Part shown: piece after piece, positions 15,450 through 24,265 of the stretch
Layout: the number at the start of each line of letters is the position of its first letter
Position numbering within the stretch: position 1 is the first letter of the stretch
Source of the DNA: an uncultured Siphonobacter sp.
Lineage (GTDB): Bacteria > Bacteroidota > Bacteroidia > Cytophagales > Spirosomataceae
Assembly (NCBI GenBank): GCA_913775095.1
Contig: CAJYIW010000002.1
Coordinates: forward strand, 1 to 64,000
Reading direction: 5' to 3'
Length of the DNA: 64,000 bases
Made by a program: the position numbers and the translations under genes
The notes under the pieces: model-generated
The model's database searches: none
Seen by the model: the letters and a program-made list of their open reading frames with translations, nothing else
Told to the model about the DNA's origin: nothing

Positions 15450-16859
15450 TTACTTTTTCGTTAACTTAAAGACATACACGGGACTATCGGTCAGTTTCTT
15501 GCGGAAAGAATCCGGCAGACTTACCGTTTGGTCTTTCGATTTTAAAGTCCCTTTCTGCCCCAGTAACTGAACCGACTGACCTTTTTCCAGCACCGGAATT
15601 TCCAGCGAAGCGGGTAAGGTTTCGCCTTCTTTGGCCCGGTACAAGGCATACGTGGTCGAGCCTTTCTGAGTATACGCCCATGAGCCGGATTGGTACGGGG
15701 CAAGGGGTGTGGTTTCGTAAATCGCTTCGCTGTTTACGTTCATCCACTTACCAATTTCTTCGAGTCGCTGGTAGGCTTCTTCGTGCCATTCGCCGTCGGG
15801 ACCGGGAGCTACGTTCAGCAGGAGATTTCCCCCTTTCGAAACGATATCAACCAGCGTATGAATGAGCTTACGGGTCGATTTAAAGTTCTCTTTCGGAATA
15901 TAACTCCAGGAATCCCCCATGGTCATGCAACTCTCCCAGGGAAAAGGCAGGGCTTTGTCGGGAATGGATTGCTCGGGGGTTACGTAGTTCTCGTATTCGC
16001 CCGTTACCGTCCGGTCCACCACTAATAAGCCCGGCTGGTGACTGCGGGCCATTTTCGCAATTCCGGCCATGTCAATATCCTGATCGAATGGTATGGCCTT
16101 CTGCCAGCTGATGGTTGAATCAATCGTGCTGAAGGGCCTTACCCAGCCGCCATCCAGCCAGAGGATATCCATCTTCCCATAATCAGACATCAGCTCTTCG
16201 ATCTGATTGTAGGTGAACTGCTTGAATTTATTCCACTTTTCAGGATACTTTTTGGGAGCGTAACTGGAGTTGCGGTCTTTCGGGGGGAAGTAACTCCACC
16301 AGTAATCATCCGTATGCCAGTCGGGTTTGGAAAAATACGCTCCTACCATGAAGCCCTGATCGCGGAAAGATTTAAAAACTTCCTTCGCTACGTTCGCTTT
16401 AGGGTTGGTGCCGAAAGGCGTGTTCGTGATTTTATAATCCGTCTGTTTGGTATCAAACATGCAGAAGCCATCGTGGTGCTTGGTTGTGAAAACCACGTAC
16501 TTCATCCCGGCATTTTTAGCCGCCGTTGCCCAGCGATCGGGGTTGAATTTAACGGGATTAAACTGCTGAGGAATGGCTTCGTAAGCCTTTTTATACTCGT
16601 ACCAGTCTTTCGAATAGGGTCCTTTACGTTCGCACCACCCTTCGTCTTCCGGGCATAATGACCAGGATTCCACGATGCCCCATTGGCTATAGGTACCCCA
16701 GTGCATCAGTAAGCCAAACTTAATTCCCTGCCATTGCTTTAGTTTTTGCTGAACGGCGGGGTCTTTGGGAGCGACATAACCGAAGCTTTGCTCGGAATGC
16801 TGCTGGGCCAGCAGGGGAGTACTGGCGGCCAGCAGAAGAGTGGTAATCAAACGTTTCAT
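15450..16859 (-). CDS. Alpha-L-fucosidase, GH29
   Basis: This exported glycosidase should release terminal alpha-L-fucose from glycans. The 469-residue protein has a Sec signal (MKRLITTLLLAASTPLLAQ), the GH29 segments FGLLMHWGTYSQWG (48-61) and FTTKHHDGF (124-132), and the catalytic nucleophile region MDILWLDGGW with D236. A small C-terminal beta domain (about 390-469) follows. In this family the nucleophile is the Asp of LWLDGG; the acid/base is less conserved and not assigned. It is 68 bp downstream of the ROK-repressor gene on the same strand, with a terminator between them. The linked glycosylasparaginase and GH20 genes point to glycoprotein N-glycan breakdown. Confidence 0.93.
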   Translation of the reverse strand: MKRLITTLLLAASTPLLAQQHSEQSFGYVAPKDPAVQQKLKQWQGIKFGLLMHWGTYSQWGIVESWSLCPEDEGWCERKGPYSKDWYEYKKAYEAIPQQFNPVKFNPDRWATAAKNAGMKYVVFTTKHHDGFCMFDTKQTDYKITNTPFGTNPKANVAKEVFKSFRDQGFMVGAYFSKPDWHTDDYWWSYFPPKDRNSSYAPKKYPEKWNKFKQFTYNQIEELMSDYGKMDILWLDGGWVRPFSTIDSTISWQKAIPFDQDIDMAGIAKMARSHQPGLLVVDRTVTGEYENYVTPEQSIPDKALPFPWESCMTMGDSWSYIPKENFKSTRKLIHTLVDIVSKGGNLLLNVAPGPDGEWHEEAYQRLEEIGKWMNVNSEAIYETTPLAPYQSGSWAYTQKGSTTYALYRAKEGETLPASLEIPVLEKGQSVQLLGQKGTLKSKDQTVSLPDSFRKKLTDSPVYVFKLTKK

Positions 16860-16877
16860 AAGTCAGGAAAAGAAAAA

Positions 16878-16913
16878 TACCGTCTGAGTTTTCCTTGGAA
16901 AACCCAGACGGTA
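16878..16913 (-). terminator. Intrinsic terminator of the ROK gene
   Basis: Minus-strand TACCGTCTGGGTTTTCC / GGAAAACTCAGACGGTA hairpin followed by TTTTTCTTTTC, 15 bp after the ROK stop codon. Confidence 0.82.
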
Positions 16914-16927
16914 AGGGGTAAAAGAAA

Positions 16928-18160
16928 TTAAATTGTAGCCAGTAACTGATCCATCACGTAGATGTGAATGCCAATCCATTTAGCCCGCTCGCCCAGTTGC
17001 GAAATCTCAATACTCAGATCATTCCTGAAATCGCTCAGACAATATTTATTGATGGCCTGCCCAATCGGATTGGTAATAAACTGATCGGCTTTCACCACAA
17101 TTCCGTCCACAATCACAATCTCGGGATTGAATAAATGAACGGCCATGGAAAGCCCTTTTCCTAATACGGTTCCGACATCAAAAAGAATATCAATGGCAAA
17201 GGCGTCGCCTTCGAGAGCGGCCTCAATGATCATCTCAATGTCAATATCCTCGATGTGATCCATGTAGGCGGAAAGCTTGGAAACGCGGCCTTCGCCCAGC
17301 CCCCGCTGCACCCGACGAATCAGGGAACGGGCCGACGTAATCGTATCCAGACACCCTACTTTTCCACAATGGCAGAGCTCACCGTCGGGATCGATCTGAA
17401 TGTGGCCCAATTCACCCGCGAAACCGGAAGCTCCCTGAAAAATCTCACCGTTCAGGATGATGCCCAGGCCAACGCCCCAGTCGATGTTAATGGCCAGGAC
17501 GTGTTTCTTGCCACGGGCGAGGCCGAAGCGGTGTTCGCCCAGAACGGTGGCTTTGGTATCGTTAATGACAAAAACCGGCAGGTTGAACTCCTCAGAAATG
17601 ATCGAGCTGAGCGGCTTTTCTTCCTGATTGATTCGCCGGTACGTCATGTTGGTTCCGCTCTGAAACTGAATCAGGCCGGGCATGGAAATGCCAATGGCTA
17701 CAAAATGAGACGCCTCTACTTTGGATTCTGCCAGAGCGTTTCGCGTAAATTCCAGCAAAGCCCTGGCGAAACGGGGGTTATCTTCCAGGCCGAGGTTAAT
17801 GTCTTTTCTGAAAATAACTTCCCGCTGAAGATTCATGATGACCAGTTTGGTATCATGCGTGCTGATGTCGAGAGCAGCCACGTATTTATCCTGGGTGTTG
17901 AGCCCAAATAAAACGGGTCGGCGTCCGTGATTTCCTACCGCGGTGCCGAATGTGCTTACCCACTTTTCAGCAACGAGCTCTTCCACAATATTGGTAATAG
18001 AAGGAACACTGCTGTGCAGGCTCTTGGCCAGCTGGGCCAGGGTACTCACTTCTGATTGATACAATTCCGCCAGAACACCCCGTCGGGAAACGCTTTTTTT
18101 GTAATCAACTACGCTTTTCTTGGATTCAATTTCTTCGTCGGGTGGAGACACATACATCAC
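16928..18160 (-). CDS. ROK-family transcriptional repressor (NagC/XylR type)
   Basis: The 410-residue protein has an N-terminal winged helix-turn-helix (about residues 25-75; VLAELYQSEVSTLAQLAKSLHSSVPSITNIVEELV) and a ROK sugar-kinase-like domain. The ROK domain shows GFAGELGHIQIDPDG and the zinc-binding CHCGKVGCL motif typical of the family. NagC-type proteins sense phosphorylated amino sugars and Mlc-type proteins sense transport state; the ligand here is not known. It lies between the GH29 gene and, divergently, the glycosylasparaginase and GH20 genes, so it is a good candidate regulator of this glycan cluster. The 332-bp divergent gap contains an inverted repeat TTGTAAATAA / TTATTTACAA that could be its operator. 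Confidence 0.88.
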   Translation of the reverse strand: MMYVSPPDEEIESKKSVVDYKKSVSRRGVLAELYQSEVSTLAQLAKSLHSSVPSITNIVEELVAEKWVSTFGTAVGNHGRRPVLFGLNTQDKYVAALDISTHDTKLVIMNLQREVIFRKDINLGLEDNPRFARALLEFTRNALAESKVEASHFVAIGISMPGLIQFQSGTNMTYRRINQEEKPLSSIISEEFNLPVFVINDTKATVLGEHRFGLARGKKHVLAINIDWGVGLGIILNGEIFQGASGFAGELGHIQIDPDGELCHCGKVGCLDTITSARSLIRRVQRGLGEGRVSKLSAYMDHIEDIDIEMIIEAALEGDAFAIDILFDVGTVLGKGLSMAVHLFNPEIVIVDGIVVKADQFITNPIGQAINKYCLSDFRNDLSIEISQLGERAKWIGIHIYVMDQLLATI

Positions 18161-18492
18161 AGTACAGATTTAGAGAGATGGGTTTTTAACTAATTTCGTC
18201 AGAAGTAAAGACCACTGTAGATTAGGGAGACTTTTAAAAATTTATTGTAAATAAACGTTCGTTTTATAAAAATATTAACAAATTATTTACAAACACGTCG
18301 ATTTTATAGGAAATGTCAGAAAAGTATTCCGCATCTTCACATAAAATTCTCCAGATTATAACATTTGCGGAAATCAGTTTGGAGGATCAATTTTAAAAAT
18401 TTACCCGGTTACGTACCTAAGGATTTTGTTTTTGCCTGAATGGCAGGATATTACAACATTTCACTTTACACTCATTAACCTCTATCCCCCTC
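18161..18492. other. Divergent control region, ROK gene / glycosylasparaginase gene
   Basis: This 332-bp, AT-rich, non-coding region separates the two divergent genes. It holds the inverted repeat listed at 18245-18292. No TAnnTTTG element with a good partner was found for either gene, and no ORF is convincing. Confidence 0.5.
18245..18292. promoter_or_regulatory. Inverted repeat, candidate ROK operator
   Basis: TTGTAAATAA (18245-18254) and TTATTTACAA (18283-18292) are exact reverse complements 28 bp apart. A shorter palindrome AAACG-TT-CGTTT lies between them. The TTATTT/AAATAA halves resemble the ends of NagC/Mlc-type operators, but the spacing is longer than theirs, so two half-sites or DNA looping would be needed. 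Confidence 0.4.
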
Positions 18493-19536
18493 ATGACAAC
18501 GCGTCGTTCCTTTCTTCGCTGGTCTACATTAGCCGTATCGCTTAGTCCTGTCCGTTCTTTGTTTGCTTTACCCAAAGTTGCCGCTGTGAAACCCATCGTA
18601 GTTTCCACCTGGGATAGTGGACTGGCCGTTAATGCAGCGGCCTGGAAAGTGCTCAGGCCCGGTGGGTATGCTCTGGATGCGGTGGAAGAATCTGCGAAAT
18701 CCATTGAAAAAGAAATCAGCTGCTGTGTAGGGTTAGGGGGTAATCCTGATCGCGAAGGACACGTCACGCTGGACGCGTGCATCATGAACGAGAAGTACGA
18801 CTGCGGTTCTGTAGCGGGTCTGGAGCGAATTCTTCACCCCATCTCGGTTGCCCGCAAGGTGATGGAAACCACGCCGCACGTCATGCTGATTGGCGAAGGA
18901 GCCCAGCAATTTGCCGTAGCCAATGGCTTCAAACTGGAAGAAGATAAACTCTCGGCCGACGCGGAGAAATCGTATAAAGAATGGCTGAAAAAGTCGGAGT
19001 ATAAACCGCTGATGAACATTGAGCAACAGCAGGGTAAAACCCCAAAACGGGCTGCGGGTGGCCCTTTTGCTCCGAATCAATTTGAAGACGGCTCCTTTAA
19101 TCACGATACCATGGGAACCATTGCGATGGATGCCAGGGGAAGGGTGGCCGGCTCCTGCACAACGAGCGGTATGGCCTTCAAAATGCGGGGCCGCATTGGA
19201 GATTCCCCCATTATCGGGGCCGGATTATACGTAGATGGTGAAGTCGGTGCGGCTACGTCTTCCGGGCAGGGCGAAGAAGTGATTCGTGTGGGCGGAACCC
19301 ACCTTGTAGTGGAATTCATGCGAAACGGATCCACACCAATGGAAGCCTGTAAAAAAGCAGTCGAACGTCTGGTGAAGATTAACCCCAAGAAAGCAAAGGA
19401 TTTTCAGGTAGGATTCATTGCCATTAACCTTCAGGGCGAAGTAGGAGCCTATTCCGTGAATAAGGGCTTTAGTTACGCCGTTACCAAAGCCGACGATGGC
19501 GGTAAAGTCTTCATGGCCGACAGCTACTACAGGTAA
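18493..19536 (+). CDS. Glycosylasparaginase, N4-(beta-N-acetylglucosaminyl)-L-asparaginase
   Basis: The enzyme cleaves the GlcNAc-asparagine bond that joins N-glycans to protein. The 347-residue protein has a Tat-type leader (TTRRSFLRW) and the Ntn-hydrolase layout. An N-terminal alpha part (VVSTWDSGLAVNAAAWKVL) is followed by the self-cleavage site HDTMGTIAMD with the nucleophile T206. After cleavage the beta chain would begin at T206. Further family signatures are GRIGDSPIIGAGLYVD and TSSGQGEEVIR. It heads a plus-strand pair with the GH20 gene (142 bp apart) and is divergent from the ROK repressor. The periplasmic location suggests that glycopeptides reach the periplasm. Confidence 0.93.
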   Translation: MTTRRSFLRWSTLAVSLSPVRSLFALPKVAAVKPIVVSTWDSGLAVNAAAWKVLRPGGYALDAVEESAKSIEKEISCCVGLGGNPDREGHVTLDACIMNEKYDCGSVAGLERILHPISVARKVMETTPHVMLIGEGAQQFAVANGFKLEEDKLSADAEKSYKEWLKKSEYKPLMNIEQQQGKTPKRAAGGPFAPNQFEDGSFNHDTMGTIAMDARGRVAGSCTTSGMAFKMRGRIGDSPIIGAGLYVDGEVGAATSSGQGEEVIRVGGTHLVVEFMRNGSTPMEACKKAVERLVKINPKKAKDFQVGFIAINLQGEVGAYSVNKGFSYAVTKADDGGKVFMADSYYR

Positions 19537-19678
19537 AATGAAAATTGTGCAACCGTTTGTTCACTGCCGTACAATCGTTTGCTCAGGAACATCCTGAAAA
19601 TACTTTATAAACCTCGACGGATTGACCCCTTATTTTGATGGTCAACAGTCCTTTCAATAGGAGAGAAACCTCTTTTTC

Positions 19679-21508
19679 ATGAAACGTTTTATTCTTTCTG
19701 CTTTTCTGGCGGCCGCCAGCCTGGCTTCTTTTGGACAATCCATTATCCCCCAGCCCGTATCTCTGCAAAAGGGATCGGGCAAGTTTCAGTTTACCAGTCA
19801 GACGCAGCTAGTGGCTTCTACGCCCGAAGCGAAACGGCTGGCGGGTTTGCTCAATCAATACCTGAAAAAACGAACGGGTACAGAATTGAAAGTAGTAAGT
19901 AAGGCCCCGGCCTCAAACTACGTCGCTTTTATCGAAAAAACGGGCTTGCCTGCGGAAGGCTATGAGCTGAAGGCTACCCCGCAGAGCGTACAGATTTCAG
20001 GAAAAGAGGCGGGCTTATTCTACGGATTACAATCGGTAATGCAATTGGTTACGGGCGAGGCCAAAACCGAAATCGCCTCCGTTACCATCGAAGATCACCC
20101 GCGTTTTGGGTATCGTGGATTAATGATGGACGTAGGGCGTCATTACATGCCCCTTTCATTCATCAAACAAATGATTGATGAAATGGCGATGCTGAAGTTC
20201 AATCGTTTTCACTGGCATTTAACGGAAGATCAGGGCTGGAGATTAGAAATTAAGAAATATCCCAGGCTAACTCAGGTAGGAGCCTATCGGGACGAAACCC
20301 TCATTGGAGGCTACGGTGATCGCATGCCCCAGCAGTTTGATGGTATTAAGTACGGTGGTTTTTATACCCAGGAGGAAGCCCGGGAGGTAGTCAAATACGC
20401 GGCGGAGCGACACATTACCGTCATTCCTGAGATTGAGTTACCCGGTCACGCCACGGCGGCTCTGGCGGCTTACCCCGAGTTGGGTTGTACGCCCGGACCC
20501 TTCAAAGTGCAGGGAACCTGGGGCGTGCATAAGGACGTGTTCTGTCCGAAAGAAGAAACGTTTCAGTTTCTGGAAAACGTATTAACGGAGGTTATGGATA
20601 TTTTCCCATCGCCTTACATTCATATTGGTGGGGACGAATGCCCGAAAGATCGCTGGAAGGAATCGGAGTTTTGTCAGAATCTGATTAAAAAGGAAAACCT
20701 GAAAGACGAACATGGCTTACAGAGTTACTTCATCCGCCGGATCGAGAAATTCCTGAATTCAAAAGGTCGTAATATCATTGGCTGGGACGAAATTCTGGAA
20801 GGCGGACTGGCCCCCAATGCAACGGTCATGAGCTGGCGGGGTGAAGAAGGTGGCATTGCCGCGGCAAAGGAAAATCATGATGTCATCATGTCTCCCAATG
20901 GCTATGTGTACATTGATCATTACCAAAGCAAAGATCGCAAACAGGAACCCCTGGCCATTGGCGGATTTTTGCCATTAGAGAAAACCTATTCGTACGATCC
21001 CACGCCGAAAGAGTTAACGGCTGAGCAGCAAAAGCACATCAAAGGCGTTCAGGCTAACTTATGGACGGAGTATATTCCGACGGCGGCCAAGGCTCAGTAC
21101 ATGTATTTCCCACGGGCAATGGCTCTATCCGAAGTCGCCTGGTCTCCGGTTAGTCGTAAGGATTTTACGGAGTTTTCGGAACAACGCCTTCCTGTGTATT
21201 TGTGGAAAATGGAGCAACGCAATTTGTATTTCCGGGTACCTGAAGCCATCGGAATGCCCAAAGAGGATACGCTTCGTGGAAGTCAGTTTACTATTAATCT
21301 GAAAGCTCCCGTTGAAGGAGCTAAGATTTATTATACGATTGACGGATATATGCCCAGTGAAGCTACGTATCAGTATGCAAAACCCATTGCTCTGACCATT
21401 CCGCAGAACCGTCGGGTGGATTTGAAAACGATAGTGGTAACGCCGGCCGGGCACCGCAGTATTGTAGCCACTACGACCCTGGTGAACGGTACGCCCATGC
21501 CGGATTGA
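19679..21508 (+). CDS. Beta-N-acetylhexosaminidase, GH20
   Basis: This exo-enzyme removes terminal GlcNAc or GalNAc by substrate-assisted catalysis. The 609-residue protein has a Sec signal (MKRFILSAFLAAASLASFGQ), a GH20b-like N-terminal domain (about 21-135) and the GH20 barrel. The barrel shows RGLMMDVGRHYMP, the FHWHLTEDQGWR strand (177-188) and the catalytic pair IHIGGDE (D319, E320). At the C-terminus (about 540-609) a chitobiase-type beta domain reads IYYTIDGYMPSEATYQYAKP. It follows the glycosylasparaginase gene and is stopped by a strong terminator shared with the convergent glycogen synthase gene. Confidence 0.95.
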   Translation: MKRFILSAFLAAASLASFGQSIIPQPVSLQKGSGKFQFTSQTQLVASTPEAKRLAGLLNQYLKKRTGTELKVVSKAPASNYVAFIEKTGLPAEGYELKATPQSVQISGKEAGLFYGLQSVMQLVTGEAKTEIASVTIEDHPRFGYRGLMMDVGRHYMPLSFIKQMIDEMAMLKFNRFHWHLTEDQGWRLEIKKYPRLTQVGAYRDETLIGGYGDRMPQQFDGIKYGGFYTQEEAREVVKYAAERHITVIPEIELPGHATAALAAYPELGCTPGPFKVQGTWGVHKDVFCPKEETFQFLENVLTEVMDIFPSPYIHIGGDECPKDRWKESEFCQNLIKKENLKDEHGLQSYFIRRIEKFLNSKGRNIIGWDEILEGGLAPNATVMSWRGEEGGIAAAKENHDVIMSPNGYVYIDHYQSKDRKQEPLAIGGFLPLEKTYSYDPTPKELTAEQQKHIKGVQANLWTEYIPTAAKAQYMYFPRAMALSEVAWSPVSRKDFTEFSEQRLPVYLWKMEQRNLYFRVPEAIGMPKEDTLRGSQFTINLKAPVEGAKIYYTIDGYMPSEATYQYAKPIALTIPQNRRVDLKTIVVTPAGHRSIVATTTLVNGTPMPD

Positions 21509-21536
21509 CAGCCAAAGAAGTAGAAAAGTACCTAAC

Positions 21537-21571
21537 AAAAAAATCCCGGCTCTCAGAGCCGGGATTTTTTT
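21537..21571. terminator. Bidirectional terminator, GH20 / glycogen synthase
   Basis: AAAAAAATCCCGGCTCT / AGAGCCGGGATTTTTTT near-perfect hairpin with A-run and T-run on either side, between convergent genes; it ends 2 bp from the minus-strand stop codon. Confidence 0.93.
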
Positions 21572-21572
21572 G

Positions 21573-23402
21573 TTACCCATGTTTCCGGCGTTTCAGAGCC
21601 AGATCATGAGCGGTATCGTAATAGCTTCGGAGGTTTTTCCAGTCAAACACTTCAGAGATACTTTCCGTACGGTTTCGCTGCATAATACGGTCGCGGCGGG
21701 AGGTGCGTACAAACTTGAAAAGTAACTCCGATAAGGTTTCTGCGGCCTGGTGGAAATCCTGATGGCTGCGGTTGAGTACGTAAACACCCCAGTTTTCTGG
21801 ATCGGCCATGATCTGATTCATATAATCCCCAAATCCAGACAAATCGCTGGTAATGGTGGGAACGCCCCGAACGACGCATTCCAGCGGAGTATATCCCCAG
21901 GGTTCATAATAGCTCGGGAAAATACCGAGGTGACAGCCCCGAACGAAATGGCTGTAGTCCATTCCGAACAGCGGGTTCGTTGACGCAATAAAGTCAGGGT
22001 GATACACGATTTTCACGCGATCACTCTCGTGGTTCTGCATGTTGGATTTCCGGAGAAAATCCACAATGGCATCTTCCTGCTTCAGGTAGTGCGTAACGGT
22101 TTTAGGTAACCGATGGGTTTTCCAGGACTGAATGGTTCGCCGCAGACGTAACTGCCAGTATTCATCCACAAACTGATTCAGATCGGGCATTTTGAGCTCG
22201 TTACTCGTAGCCGACGCCATGAATAACTGTTCCCCAATCTGCCGTTCGATTGCTTCGCAGGTCTGCCGGATTTCGGCCATAACGGCCCGCGTTTGCAGGA
22301 CGTCCGCGTCCATCGAATAGACGGGATTTTTTGTGACGATGAACATCACTACCGTCATATCCGAGTTCGTGGCCTGTAGCTTGGCATTAAGTCGACTGAG
22401 GGCTTCGAGAGTTAAGTCGTAGCCTTTGTTATTATACTCAAAACGGCCGGAAGTAAAGAAATACAAGGTTCGATCCAGATCGAATGAATAGTTCTGGAAG
22501 AAATGACCCATCACAAACTGATGGATTTTGGCCTTATACTGAACGTGCAGGTTTTGAAACTCGTGCGTTGCCGTAAATCGCGTGACATTTAGCCCATTGG
22601 GTAAGGTCAGGTCGCATTTACGGCCCAGCAGAAACTCACACTCACGGGCCGTAACGTCCGACACCGTCGTCATCACATGGCAGTTCTGAGCCGCCAGATA
22701 TTCGATGGTCGCCTGCGTTTCAATCCCAAAATGCTGAGCCTGTTCCCGCCAGTTAAATGTTGGGAGTAAGTCGTAAAAATTAGGCACGTTGGGAGCCATG
22801 TAACGACCCAGCATGGTAGCGTGCGTCGTAAAGACCGTGGCCAGTTTAGGCGATTCCTGAGCTAAATCGGGCAGGGCCGTCGCCGCCATCCACTCGTGAA
22901 AGTGGGCCGTAATATCGTATCGCCCACTATGATCACGGGATAATTCGTTCAGGAAAATGCGGGTACATTCGCCAAAGGCAATAACCTGATTGACCAGTTC
23001 TTCGGTATTAAGCGTCGATAACTGGTGTTTCTCCCATAGATTATACTTTAACTGATCCAGCTGATTGAACAGCGTGTTAAAATTAAAGAGTACAATGCGG
23101 GGCTTTCCCGTAACGAGCCAATATCCGTACTGAACATCGAAGCCCATTTCCCGCATTTTTCGTACGGTTTTCCCCAGAACGGAATCGTCAAGATCCGAAA
23201 TGGGTTCGAACTCAGCCAGGGCTTTGTCTGGGAAGTAAGGCCCGATCAAAAAGTAATCATCGCCCCATTTCTCGACCATTGCCGGAACTTTGGAACGGAT
23301 TACCGTATAAATACCTCCAACTTGATTGCATACTTCCCAGGCAATTTCAATCAGTAGGCGAGGTCGAATTTTGGGCCTAATGGGTTCAACTTCGAAAGCC
23401 AT
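21573..23402 (-). CDS. Glycogen synthase, GT3 (animal/fungal type)
   Basis: It should extend glycogen by alpha-1,4 transfer of glucose, probably from UDP-glucose. The 609-residue protein carries GT3 marks: EIAWEVCNQVGGIYTVIRSK near the N-terminus (about 19-38), AHFHEWMA, VFTTHATMLGRY, TTVSDVTARE, LPNGLNVTRF and the C-terminal FPSYYEPWGYTPLECVV followed by GVPTITSDLSGFG. These are the eukaryotic glycogen synthase signatures, not those of bacterial ADP-glucose GT5 GlgA (which starts with a KxGGL motif). Eukaryote-like allosteric arginine clusters at the C-terminus (VRTSRRDRIMQRNR, about 565-578) are suggestive. It is a single gene, convergent with GH20. GT3 synthases are known in several Bacteroidota. 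Confidence 0.92.
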   Translation of the reverse strand: MAFEVEPIRPKIRPRLLIEIAWEVCNQVGGIYTVIRSKVPAMVEKWGDDYFLIGPYFPDKALAEFEPISDLDDSVLGKTVRKMREMGFDVQYGYWLVTGKPRIVLFNFNTLFNQLDQLKYNLWEKHQLSTLNTEELVNQVIAFGECTRIFLNELSRDHSGRYDITAHFHEWMAATALPDLAQESPKLATVFTTHATMLGRYMAPNVPNFYDLLPTFNWREQAQHFGIETQATIEYLAAQNCHVMTTVSDVTARECEFLLGRKCDLTLPNGLNVTRFTATHEFQNLHVQYKAKIHQFVMGHFFQNYSFDLDRTLYFFTSGRFEYNNKGYDLTLEALSRLNAKLQATNSDMTVVMFIVTKNPVYSMDADVLQTRAVMAEIRQTCEAIERQIGEQLFMASATSNELKMPDLNQFVDEYWQLRLRRTIQSWKTHRLPKTVTHYLKQEDAIVDFLRKSNMQNHESDRVKIVYHPDFIASTNPLFGMDYSHFVRGCHLGIFPSYYEPWGYTPLECVVRGVPTITSDLSGFGDYMNQIMADPENWGVYVLNRSHQDFHQAAETLSELLFKFVRTSRRDRIMQRNRTESISEVFDWKNLRSYYDTAHDLALKRRKHG

Positions 23403-23465
23403 AGCCGAGTATTAATGTAAAAGATGTGAATTAAAAAGCTGGTTCCCTAGCCTATTTTGAATTGC

Positions 23466-23473
23466 CAAATATA
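23466..23473 (-). promoter_or_regulatory. -7 element upstream of the GT3 glycogen synthase gene
   Basis: Minus-strand TATATTTG fits TAnnTTTG about 64 bp upstream of the ATG at 23402. The only TTG nearby gives a 13-nt spacer, so the -33 element is not convincing. Confidence 0.4.
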
Positions 23474-23610
23474 GAATGGTATTTTTCAAGGGAATTATTC
23501 GTTTAAAATAATCCTAAAGTTTTATGCCAAACCAATCAGAAATCAATAAATAGACGCCGTTTCAAAGGTTTTCACCTATGGAACATCCGGTATCAATCTT
23601 GAAGTAACTC

Positions 23611-24030
23611 CTATTTCAGTGGGCGACTGTCCAGAAAAGACTGGAGGATAATCGTTGCTGAAACGCGGTCTACTACGCCCTTATCACGGCGGTCTTTCTT
23701 CGTGGTTCCCATCGCAATTAACGATTGCAGTGCCATGACCGAAGTAAAGCGTTCATCGTGTTCATGCAATGGAATTTCCGGAAAGGTTTTACGTAAAATC
23801 CGTATAAATCCCCGCACGTGCGGCGTATTTGACGTATCAGAGCCATCCAGATTCGTAGGCATACCAACGACGAAAGCTTCCACGGGTTCCCGCTGACAGT
23901 AGGTCTTTAAAAAATTGATTACCTGGGTAGAATGCACCGTTTCCAAAGCCGTTGCAATCAGCTGCAAGGGGTCGGTTACGGCCAGTCCTACGCGTTTGGT
24001 CCCATAGTCTATAGCAAGAATTCGTGCCAA
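23611..24030 (-). CDS. ruvX: RuvX/YqgF-type Holliday junction resolvase homologue
   Basis: The 139-residue protein belongs to the YqgF family of RNase H-fold nucleases, implicated in pre-16S rRNA 5' end processing and homologous to resolvases. It shows the first acidic strand MARILAIDYGTKRVGLAVTD (D8), the central VVGMPTNLDGSDT block, HEHDERFTSVMAL and the C-terminal DKGVVDRVSATIILQSFLDSR with the second and third acidic positions. The length is standard (about 140). It lies 208 bp upstream of the glycogen synthase gene on the same strand with no obvious operon partner. The 235-bp AT-rich gap up to pnuC (24031-24265) shows nothing I can identify. Confidence 0.95.
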   Translation of the reverse strand: MARILAIDYGTKRVGLAVTDPLQLIATALETVHSTQVINFLKTYCQREPVEAFVVGMPTNLDGSDTSNTPHVRGFIRILRKTFPEIPLHEHDERFTSVMALQSLIAMGTTKKDRRDKGVVDRVSATIILQSFLDSRPLK

Positions 24031-24265
24031 TGGTTTAAAAAATTATCAGATTAGTTGAAATTCATGGTTTGAGTCGGGTCAGGTAAAGTTGAATAGTTAA
24101 AGGTAAAAATTTGATTGATAATCGGTTAACATTATCAGCTCTTCCTTCGTAGAAAGAATAATATCTTTATTAAAAGGAATACGGTTTATCAACGGAAATG
24201 CCTGGGCTTTTGCAGCGTCAGTCAGCTTTTGAATCCTTCCTGCCCTGAATGAACCCTCTTCGTTA

